Positions 55,059 through 64,000 of a stretch of DNA of 64,000 nucleotides are shown piece after piece. The notes under the pieces were generated by a model. It ran no database searches, was not told where the DNA came from, and was given only the letters and a program-made list of their open reading frames with translations. Source of the DNA: Lepidurus packardi (lineage: Eukaryota > Arthropoda > Branchiopoda > Notostraca > Triopsidae). A program made the translations under genes and the position numbers. The stretch's first letter is position 1, and every line of letters starts with the position of its first letter. The DNA lies in NCBI GenBank assembly GCA_023053545.1, contig JAKZAN010000098.1, positions 32,948-96,947 of the forward strand, written 5' to 3'.

Positions 55059-58000
55059 ATGGAGAAAGTAAAACCCAAGGATCCCAAATAAAAAACAGTC
55101 AACAAAAAAGATCTGTTCAAAACCTTCCTGGAGGCTCCGACGACCAAGATGGGCGACAAGAGGTCTGACAACCTGATGGAAACATGTAAGGAGTGAACCT
55201 TAAAATAATATTGACGATGAGACCTAGATGAGGAGTACACGGAAGAACAGAACAACTGCGCAGTTTGCTACGCCAAAGTTGAGGCGACATCGCATAAGTG
55301 GTACGTATAATTATTTGACAAAAATGAGTTGAGGGACATTCAGTGGCTTCTGCGAACAAAAGTGCTGCCAGGAACACCTGCGCAAGAGGAGGAAGAACAA
55401 AGGCAAGTTCGAAAGAATATGTGACAACTGCGAGGACAAGTACCTGTACTAAATCTACATGAAGAACGAGCTGAAGGCCGAAGAGGCCCTGACCATCCAG
55501 GAAGAAATAACAACTCTCAAATACGAAGACATAAAGGATGCGTTCATTGTCAAGCAAGCCAGTTTCCTAGAGAAGCAGGAAAAACAAGAAGAGTCAAAGG
55601 TGAAGACTAAACTAAGGACCAAAAATCTGATGAAATAAATAAAGGAGATTGAAAAGAGTGAGGAAAGGGTGCAGGCGGAAATGGTGCAGATCGAAAGAGA
55701 TTTAGAGTAATAAGAAAAGAAAAGAGAGAAGATCGGTGAAGGAGTGGAAAGGATATATGCAGAAATGTAAGAAAAAAATATAAACTGAATGTAGGTAGTA
55801 AAAAAGGGGGAAAGTAGAGGAAGAAAAGGAGAGAAGGGAAGAAGAGATGGAAAAGGTAAGAAAGAAAATAGTAGCAATAGCAGCAGAAATGGTGGAATTG
55901 ATGAGAGAGAAAGTAGAAAAAGATAGACATGAGGCAGAAGAGAGAAGAAGAGAGGAGATGAGAGAGAAAGAACAGAAAAGAATGGCAGAAGAGGCATAGA
56001 GACTCCGAGTAGCTGAAGAAATGCGAGTAGACTCCGAGTAGCTGAGTAAAGGAGACTGGCATAGTAAAGGAGACTGGCAGAAGAGGCATAGAGACTCCGA
56101 GTAGCTGAAGAAATGCGAGTAGCTGAGTAAAGGAACTGGCAGAGAGGCATAGAGCGAGTAGCTGAGTAAAGGAGACTGGCAGAAGAGGCATAGAGACTCC
56201 GAGTAGCTGAAGAGCATAGAAAGTAGCTGAGTAAAGGAGACTGGCAGAAGAGCATAGAACTCCGAGTAGCTGAGTAAAGGAGACTAGAGACTCCGAGTAG
56301 CTGAGTAAAGGAGACTGGCAGAAGAGGCATAGAGACTCCGAGTAGCTGAGTAAAGGAGACTGGCAGAAGAGGCATAGAGACTCCGAGTAGCTGAGTAAAG
56401 GAGACTGGCAGAAGAGGCATAGAGACTCCGAGTAGCTGAAGAAATGCGAGTAGCTGAGTAAAGGAGACTGGCAGAAGAGGCATAGAGACTCCGAGTAGCT
56501 GAGTAAAGGAGACTGGCAGAAGAGGCATAGAGACTCCGAGTAGCTGAGTAAAGGAGACTGGCAGAAGAGGCATAGAGACTCCGAGTAGCTGAGTAAAGGA
56601 GACTGGCAGAAGAGGCATAGAGACTCCGAGTAGCTGAAGAAATGCGAGTAGCTGAGTAAAGGAGACTGGCAGAAGAGGCATAGAGACTCCGAGTAGCTGA
56701 GTAAAGGAGACTGGCAGAAGAGGCAGAGAGACTCCGAGTAGCTGAGTAAAGGAGACTGGCAGAAGAGGCATAGAGACTCCGAGTAGCTGAGTAAAGGAGA
56801 CTGGCAGAAGAGGCATAGAGACTCCGAGTAGCTGAGTAAAGGAGACTGGCAGAAGAGGCATAGAGACTCCGAGTAGCTGAAGAAATGCGAGACTCGAGTA
56901 GCTGAGTAGCTGAGTAAAGGAGACTGGCAGAAGAGGCATAGAGACTCCGAGTAGCTGAGTAAAGGAGACTGGCAGAAGAGGCATAGAGACTCCGAGTAGC
57001 TGAAGAAATGCGAGTAGCTGAGTAAAGGAGACTGGCAGAAGAGGCCATAGAGACTCCGAGTAGCTGAGTAAAGGAGACTGGCAGAAGAGGCATAGAGACT
57101 CCGAGTAGCTGAGTAAAGGAGACTGGCAGAAGAGGCATAGAGACTCCGAGTAGCTGAAGAAAATGCGAGTAGCTGAGTAAAGGAGACTGGCAGAAGAGGC
57201 ATAGAGACTCCGAGTAGCTGAGTAAAGGAGACTGGCAGAAGAGGCATAGAGACTCCGAGTAGCTGAGTAAAGGAGACTGGCAGAAGAGGCATAGAGACTC
57301 CGAGTAGCTGAAGAAATGCGAGTAGCTGAGTAAAGGAGACTGGCTGAGTAAAGGAGACTGGCAGAAGAGGCATAGAGACTCCGAGTAGCTGAAGAAATGC
57401 GAGTAGCTGAGTAAAGGAGACTGGCAGAGAGGCATAGAGACTGAGTAAAGGAGACTGGCAGAAGAGGCATAGAGACTCCGAGTAGCTGAGTAAAGGAGAC
57501 TGGCAGAAGAGGCATAGAGACTCCGAGTAGCTGAGTAAAGGAGACTGGCAGAAGAGGCATAGAGACTCCGAGTAGCTGAAGAAATGCGAGTAGCTGAGTA
57601 AAGGAGACTGGCAGAAGAGGCATAGAGACTCCGAGTAGCTGAGTAAAGGAGACTGGCAGAAGAGGCATAGAGACTCCGAGTAGCTGAGTAAAGGAGACTG
57701 GCAGAAGAGGCATAGAGACTCCGAGTAGCTGAAGAACTGGCAGAAGAGGCATAGAGCGAGTAGCTGAGTAAAGGAGACTGGCAGAAGAGGCATAGAGACT
57801 CCGAGTAGCTGAAGAAATGCGAGTAGCTAAAGGAGTGGCAGAAGAGGCATAGAGACTCCGAGTAGCTGAGTAAAGGAGACTGGCAGAAGAGGCATAGAGA
57901 CTCCGAGTAGCTGAAGTAAAGGAGCTGGAGAAGAGGCATAGAGACTCCGAGTAGCTGAGTAAAGGAGACTGGCAGAAGAGGCATAGAGACTCCGAGTAGC

Positions 58001-61000
58001 TGAGTAAAGGAGACTGGCAGAAGAGGCATAGAGACTCCGAGTAGCTGAGTAAAGGAGACTGGCAGAAGAGGCATAGAGACTCCGAGTAGCTGAGTAAAGG
58101 AGACTGGCAGAAGAGGCATAGAGACTCCGAGTAGCTGAGTAAAGGAGACTGGCAGAAGAGGCATAGAGACTCCGAGTAGCTGAAGAAATGCGAGTAGCTG
58201 AGTAAAGGAGACTGGCAGAAGAGGCATAGAGACTCCGAGACTGCAGAGTAAAGGAGACTGGAGAAGAGGCATAGAGACTCCGAGTAGCTGAGTAAAGGAG
58301 ACTGGCAGAAGAGGCATAGAGACTCCGAGTAGCTGAAGTAAATGGAGACTGGAGAAGAGGCATAGAGACTCCGAGTAGCTGAGTAAAGGAGACTGGCAGA
58401 AGAGGCATAGAGACTCCGAGTAGCTGAAGTAATCCGAGTAGCTGAGTAAAGGAGACTGGCAGAAGAGGCATAGAGACTCCGAGTAGCTGAGTAAAGGAGA
58501 CTGGCAGAAGAGGCATAGAGACTCCGAGTAGCTGAGTAAAGGAGACTGGCAGAAGAGGCATAGAGACTCCGAGTAGCTGAAGAAATGCGAGTAGCTGAGT
58601 AAAGGAGACTGGCAGAAGAGGCATAGAGACTCCGAGTAGCTGAAGAAATGCGAGACTAAAGGAGACTGGCAGAAGAGGCATAGAGACTCCGAGTAGCTGA
58701 GTAAAGGAGACTGGCAGAAGAGGCATAGAGACTCCGAGTAGCTGAGTAAAGGAGACTGGAGAAGAGGCATAGAGACTCCGAGTAGCTGAGTAAAGGAGAC
58801 TGGCAGAAGAGGCATAGAGACTCCGAGTAGCTGAAGAATGCGAGAGCTAGAGACTCCGAGTAGGCTGAGTAAAGGAGACTGGAGAAGAGGCATAGAGACT
58901 CCGAGTAGCTGAGTAAAGGAGACTGGCAGAAGAGGCATAGAGACTCCGAGTAGCTGAAGAAATGCGAGTAGCTGAGTAAAGGAGACTGGCAGAAGAGGCT
59001 AGAGACTCCGAGTAGCTGAGTAAAGGAGACTGGCAGAAGAGGCATAGAGACTCCGAGTAGCTGAGTAAAGGAGACTGGCAGAAGAGGCATAGAGACTCCG
59101 AGTAGCTGAGTAAAGGAGACTGGCAGAAGAGGCATAGAGACTCCGAGTAGCTGAGTAAAGGAGACTGGCAGAAGAGGCATAGAGACTCCGAGTAGCTGAG
59201 TAAAGGAGACTGGCAGAAGAGGCATAGAGACTCCGAGTAGCTGAGTAAAGGAGACTGGCAGAGAGAGAGCATAGAGACTCCGAGTAGCTGAGTAAAGGAG
59301 ACTGGCAGAAGAGGCATAGAGACTCCGAGTAGCTGAGTAAAGGAGACTGGCAGAAGAGGCATAGAGACTCCGAGTAGCTGAAGAAATGCGAGTAGCTGAG
59401 TAAAGGAGACTGGCAGAAGAGGCATAGAGACTCCGAGTAGCTGAGTAAAGGAGACTGGCAGAAGAGGCATAGAGACTCCGAGTAGCTGAGTAAAGGAGAC
59501 TGGCAGAAGAGGCATAGAGACTCCGAGTAGCTGAGTAAAGGAGACTGGCAGAAGAGGCATAGAGACTCCGAGTAGCTGAGTAAAGGAGACTGGCAGAAGA
59601 GGCATAGAGACTCCGAGTAGCTGAGTAAAGGAGACTGGCAGAAGAGGCATAGAGACTCCGAGTAGCTGAGTAAAGGAGACTGGCTGAGTAAAGGAGAAGA
59701 GGCATAGAGACTCCGAGTAGCATAGAGACTCCGAGTAGCTGAGTAAAGGAGACTGGCAGAAGAGGCATAGAGACTCCGAGTAGCTGAGTGGCAGAAGAAG
59801 GAGACTGGCAGAAGAGGCATAGAGACTCCGAGTAGCTGAGTAAAGGAGACTGGCAGAAGAGGCATAGAGACTCCGAGTAGCTGAGTGGCAGAAAGGAGAC
59901 TTGCAGAAGAGGCATTAATCTCCGCTCCGCCTCACCTAATATTTCTTTCGCTACCCCTTAGGCTTTCCCTCCTACTTTATCTAAATCTCCTCCACGCTCT
60001 CTTATTTCTCCCTCCTTCACTTCGTCTCTTCCTTCTCTTGAGTCTAACCTAACCAAGTCACAACTATTCAGCTCTACTCCGAATGAGGACTAACTCTTAG
60101 AATTTCCTTATTCTGAACATGCTAACCTTTAACCTCATATTTCCTCCTAATATAATTCATTCTTAAGAACGTTCGCTATCTTCTCTGAAGTCGAAATGGT
60201 TCTCTCTGCAACAAAAGCTTAATTTTCTGACAAGCTGTCTATTTTTTAAGATCGTTCAGCTTTGATATTTGCGAGCAAATAGAACCTGTCTACAATCAAC
60301 TCCCTCTAAGAATCTCTCTCAGGCTTGGCAACTAGTCTCAAATACCTCTAACACTAAAATGACTCTTTAGACTGTAAGCAATTGTAATTTGAGACTATTT
60401 AAAAGTCGTACCCACCCTCTATCTAAGAAGACTATAAAGCATTGTAAGTCTTTTCTTTTTTGTGATTGCTTTTTTTAAGTTTATAGATTGAAGGAAGAAC
60501 ATAAACTCGATAAGCAACTCTTTATAATGGACCAGCGGAAGCAAGAGTACTTGAGGATGATTTAGAAGAAGTAAAAATAGATCGAGGAGGAGTATAGCAA
60601 CTGGGAAAAGCAGCAACAAGCGGCCAACAACCCTAATGAGAAAGAAAAGTGTCTTATTTTCTGAGTTTGGCTCTTGGGGTTGTGATAGCGTTCTCTTTAT
60701 TTTGTCATGATTGCTTTGTTCACAGTTTTATAGGGCTTAACACTTATCAAGTTTCATTTCACCGCCAGTCACTCTTGATTAACTCCTGCATCTGCAACTT
60801 GAGTCTATTTTCTCAAGCTCGACTTCAGAAACTCAATACCATGGAATCATTTGTGGTTAAGTACTAACTCTCTCACCACAATTCTCTAGCCTCGATCATT
60901 CTTAGTCTCTAATAGGCATTATCAGAGACAGAGCTGACTCCTGTCTACAAAAACTCAACTCAACCCATCTTAAAACGACAATTCCAGTCAATAACTTTAA

Positions 61001-61248
61001 AAAAGTCTTCTTTCTTGGAAACTACTGCGGGAGTTTTGGTCTAAAGCCAGTATATCGATGACTCCGATGTGCTCCCTGAGAAGCGACAATCCTTACAGGA
61101 AAACAAGTAGTCTTAGGACACACAAACAAGCGGTAGGGATTAGACAGGGAAGACGACAGAAGGGAGTGAACTGGAGAGGCACAACAGTCTATCATAAATA
61201 GAATAGTCGCTGCTATTGAGCGAGTCAATCAGAAAACTTGATTGCTGA
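55059..61248 (+). CDS. Giant repeat protein: FYVE-like zinc finger, 15-residue helical repeats, coiled-coil and acidic tail
   Basis: ATG 55059. Introns 55186-55227, 55301-55343, 55767-55794 (28 nt), 60444-60486, 60649-60733 and 60856-60889; stop TGA 61246-61248. After splicing the N-terminus has NNCAVCYAKV, HKCGFCEQKCCQEHLRKRR and RICDNC, eight Cys/His ligands in FYVE-like order. A Glu/Lys-rich coiled coil (about 150 residues) follows. The repeat (55983-59915) reads EERRLAEEAERLRVA per 45 bp, with TAA and TAG as two of its Glu codons. That predicts a very long charged helix. After it comes a Ser/Pro-rich region (TPEAFPPTLSKSPPRSL), more helix (EEHKLDKQLFIMDQRKQEYL), and an acidic Ser/Thr tail ending SESIRKLDC. 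If one A at about 61233-61236 is extra, the frame runs on to 61306. Several repeat units carry indels, so the exact length is unknown. Confidence 0.78.
55983..59915 (+). repeat. Tandem array of 45-bp coding repeats (about 85 copies)
   Basis: Nearly 4 kb of head-to-tail 45-bp units (core GACTCCGAGTAGCTGAGTAA then AGGAGACTGGCAGAAGAGGC then ATAGA). A minority carry an 18-bp insert (GAAGAAATGCGAGTAGCT) that adds EEMRVA. Units are nearly identical, with scattered length errors (for example an extra C near 57043, an extra A near 57163 and several truncated units). Two of three plus-strand frames stay open and the third meets TGA in each unit. Sequence identity suggests recent expansion or gene conversion. 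Confidence 0.97.
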
Positions 61249-61417
61249 GGAGGAGAAGGAACGATTGTTGGGTAAACTGAAACTGTATAGAAATAGATTT
61301 GATTGATAATTTTGGAGTTCGGCGGAGACAAGCTTGAGTATTAATTTTAATCATAGAGTTTAGGGTATAAAGATATTTATTCGAAGGGTTTTGTTGGCTC
61401 AAGGGCGATAGCTTTCA

Positions 61418-64000
61418 TCACTCGAACAGACCAAGTCCGAAATCAAGCTCCTCCTCTTCCGTAGGAGGCAAACCAGCAGGGCCAGCGCTCTGCTGACTCT
61501 TCTCTTCCAAAAACGACACGCGCACTGTAGGCACGTTCTTTAACAGCTCGTGTAGCTTCTCTGCAGTCGAGAAAGTCACAGTTAAATCCACCCAGCGAAC
61601 TGACGAACTCGACTCCAGGCCCAAGACCTGCTTCACTTGTTTGTTGAGCTGCTTCGATTTCTCCACTTTGTTGGAGTCCAAATCCATAGTTGCTGCGAGA
61701 TATACAGGAATAGACCCGTAAATGACGTCTCTGGGTTTCAAATCAAACTTGCTCTCTAGGACTTGAAGCAGTTGGCCCAGCGTGCAATTAGGGGCCACGC
61801 TGGCCTCCCACCTGTCCCAGACAGTCACTGTGATTTTATCCGTAAGCTTTATTTTTTCTACTTCTCCAGGCTCTCCGAGTTGCATAATAGGGACCGCTAA
61901 GTTGATGAAGGCATTGCGCATCTGTTCTAGCTTAACCTGTTTGAGGTATTTGATGAGTTCGTAGGTTTGCAGACCTGCAATCGAAGTCGTAGTGGTCGAG
62001 AGAGCAGGAACGATTCTGCCTGCTTTGAGTTTTACGTTAATCCAATCCATGACTTCAAGTTTGTAGTTGAGGGCTCTGAGATTCGACATGGAATAAATCA
62101 GGTCAATGTGGCCGTTGTCGTCGCAGTCCTTCTCGAATTCTTCGGGCTGGACGACGGGGCTCTTTTGCGTGCCAATTTTGTGGATTTCGCTGACCATTTC
62201 TTCTTCAGTTTTATCATCTTTCTTGACTTCCTCAACTTATTCCTAGTGGTTGTTGTGCTGTTGGCTCTGAGCCTCATCCTTATTCTACTTGGCCATTTCT
62301 TCGTTCATCTCCTGGGCCTTCTTGTCTGAAGGAATGAACTCAGGAATCGCAAATCCAGAAGCTATTTTACCGATTTACAGTCTCTCCTTTTCAGTTCTAA
62401 AACCTTTGGGGAAAGGTACCCCAGAGACTTTACAAAGAATCACAGCATAAGAAGTCACGAAGGTGCAATGGAGAAGGTCCTCGGGATCGAGCTTCTCGAT
62501 GGCTGTGGGGGGCCTCTTGGGTAGTTTCCAAAAGGGTTGGCCATCTTTGGTTTTGCAATCGAGTGGATAGGTATAGAGAAGCTGCTTGATGTCATTTCTG
62601 AAGTAGCGGTAGAATTACTTGGTGGCGATGCGGATGGCATCGTCAAAGTTTTCGGGTAGTTTTGAAATCATCTTCAAGGAGTCTTTTAAGGCTCCTCTCT
62701 CCGATGGATCTGGGGCGTAAGTGCCTTTGGACTCCAGAATTTTGGCGAGAGTCTTTGGTCTTAGAGTAAACTTCTGGCCGAAGATATCCCTGGCCCATTC
62801 AATGCAGTGCAGAGTTTATTCAGGGAACATTTTGAGAGTACAATGAGGAATTTCTCCTTCTTCGGTTGGGTCTTGTTTCGAACCATAGGTCTCGGTTTTG
62901 AAGGGTATTATGACCTGGACATGTCCCTTAGGGCCGAGGGTTCCTGACTCAAGGAGTGGGATCTTGTTCTCGACACACCTTTGATCGACGTAACGACGTG
63001 CCTGCACATTATCCAGAGCATTGGTGACGATAGTGAGCTCTTGGAAGAATTTATCGCTGAATATGTCCTTAGTATTATCCGAGATTCTTTAGAGACGAGC
63101 AGAAATATGACCTTTTAGGGCAGGATTCATCTGAATGACTGACGCTGCAGCAGTCGAAGACTTGGGCTTCCGAATATGCTTTTCACGGAAGAGGAACTGA
63201 CGATTCAGATTAGAAACTTCAATGTGGTCTGGGTCGGTGAGGGTGATGTGTCCTTTTTCTCCGACGCCGAGGTTGATCATGGCATAGTTTTTGAGCAGTT
63301 CGCAGCCTATGGCGCCGGAACCGATCATGAACAGTTTGCAATTCTATATTTTTTCCAGGAGCTGCTCGCCTACCACCACTCTCAGCCCTTCGCTTCTATA
63401 GGTTTTGGGGACATAGGCAATATCATTTATTGATTTCTACCAGCCCTCCAGAGAGTCTGGCAATGACCTCACTAAATCAACAAAGTCGCAATAGAAAAGA
63501 CAGTTGGTAGGCATGTATTTCCCGGTGATGGCTTTGACTACTTCTTGTGCAGCATACCCTCCCATAAAGGCACAAAGAGGAGCCAATGTACCTGAACACG
63601 TAAGGCTGAATGTCCTCACAAATCTTTATTTTTCAGCTGTTTTTTCTGCCTTGTCATGCAGGCAGTACAACTACCAGAACTATGTGGAATCCTCATAACT
63701 CCACGGTTTGGGAATGCGAGCATGCTTGGCTTGGAACTCATCCATGGCAACGAAGCAGTAGTGCATATATTCTGAATGGCTTATTTTTGCAAAGTCATAA
63801 ATTGCGAGGTTGGGGTCCAGAGGTATCGTAGACTTCTAGAGAACATTACTGAAACTCTAGAAGTTCAGTTTGACGGGGAGCTTGATATTCTTTGCCAGCC
63901 CATTACGCTCATACGCTGTAAACCCACGAGTGTCTCCGATCTCAAATGATCGAGAGTTGATCACTCTGATTTTATGCACAGAATTATTGAGACTCACTCC
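61418..64000 (-). CDS. UBA1: Ubiquitin-activating enzyme E1 (UBA1), C-terminal 860 residues
   Basis: The minus frame is open from the right edge to TGA 61418-61420, with about ten TAA/TAG codons; the N-terminal adenylation half-domain start lies outside the window. Seen in order: [20 protein letters not shown] (first ThiF-like domain), the active adenylation domain with the ATP-binding loop [18 protein letters not shown], the metal-binding [18 protein letters not shown] and KSSTAA. The catalytic Cys is in [11 protein letters not shown] followed by [10 protein letters not shown]. The second catalytic Cys half-domain, LRALNY and [13 protein letters not shown]-type closing helices follow, and the ubiquitin-fold domain ends DFGLGLFE. 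All catalytic motifs are intact. UBA1 charges E2 enzymes with ubiquitin in an ATP-dependent way and is normally single-copy and essential. Confidence 0.95.

Noticed and set aside
55455-59915. Minus-strand ORFs of 267-884 codons with Leu/Ser/Pro/Val-rich repeats
   Set aside because: They are the antisense of the 45-bp coding repeat. The plus strand gives a zinc finger, coiled coil and spliced unique ends in one frame, while the minus frames have no unique conserved part.
61022-61331. Minus-strand ORFs rich in Ser/Cys
   Set aside because: The plus strand here is the acidic C-terminal exon of the giant repeat gene, joined by introns with good donor, branch and acceptor signals.
1-64000. Standard code or UAR = Gln (Tetrahymena/Paramecium) code
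   Set aside because: The standard code breaks nearly every gene. Gln would replace invariant Glu residues in kinase APE and KPEN motifs and in the DHHC Cys-rich domain.
1-64000. CRISPR arrays, insertion sequences, bacterial operons
   Set aside because: No spaced direct repeats, transposase motifs or ribosome-binding sites were seen. Genes have introns and eukaryotic families.

Overview
The window is ciliate nuclear (macronuclear-type) DNA. TAA and TAG occur inside almost every real gene and only TGA ends genes. The reassigned codons fall on invariant glutamates: the APE Glu of a CDK (TAA, 17479-17481), the KPEN Glu of an AGC-type kinase (TAG, 36928-36930) and the Glu before the RFDHHCPW core of a palmitoyltransferase (TAG, 47473-47475). 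UAR = Glu with UGA as the only stop is the peritrich nuclear code (NCBI table 30), so the likely source is a peritrich of the Vorticella/Carchesium/Epistylis group. A tract of about 34 TTGGGG units agrees with an oligohymenophorean ciliate. A standard-code reading breaks most genes here and creates false antisense ORFs.

The DNA is gene-dense: about 40 genes, most gaps under 250 bp, many divergent promoters, and tiny GT-AG introns, commonly 25-50 nt and often 25-29 nt. Two kinase genes carry longer introns (163 and 202 nt) with inverted repeats.

Layout. 1-5.1 kb: SCO1-like (partial), S49 peptidase, USP7-like deubiquitinase. 5.2-9.5 kb: KxDL-like small protein, orphan, aquaporin-like, coiled coil. 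9.5-12 kb: chromatin block with NAP1 and divergent H3/H4. 12-17.9 kb: coiled-coil protein, RING protein, degenerate cytochrome b5 reductase, CDK. 18-25.2 kb: NDK-domain protein, Aurora-like kinase, choline-transporter-like protein, coiled coil. 25.2-28 kb: ABC1/ADCK kinase and ISCA2. 28.1-33.4 kb: telomere-like tract that reads as a Pro-Thr tail of a Myb-like protein, then a large Cys-rich surface protein. 33.6-44.8 kb: zinc-finger protein, Stm1/SERBP1-like factor, an AGC pseudokinase next to an active-looking AGC kinase, an NlpC/P60-TTL fusion, and an RNA ligase-P-loop kinase fusion. 45-51.5 kb: RING-H2 protein, HslV, DHHC palmitoyltransferase, Kelch protein, an unassigned protein. 51.6-61.3 kb: a 1,105-residue helical protein and a roughly 6-kb gene with a FYVE-like zinc finger and about 85 repeats of 15 residues. 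61.4-64 kb: ubiquitin-activating enzyme E1 (partial).

Themes by content are ubiquitin (UBA1, USP7, two RINGs), mitochondria (SCO1, HslV, ISCA2, ADCK, S49), cilia/cell cycle (Aurora, CDK, TTL, coiled coils, NDK) and chromatin. The genes are not operons; neighbours appear independent. All exon joins were inferred by eye. Because only one codon in 64 is a stop, open frame length alone is weak evidence, and genes without a recognised domain are scored lower.
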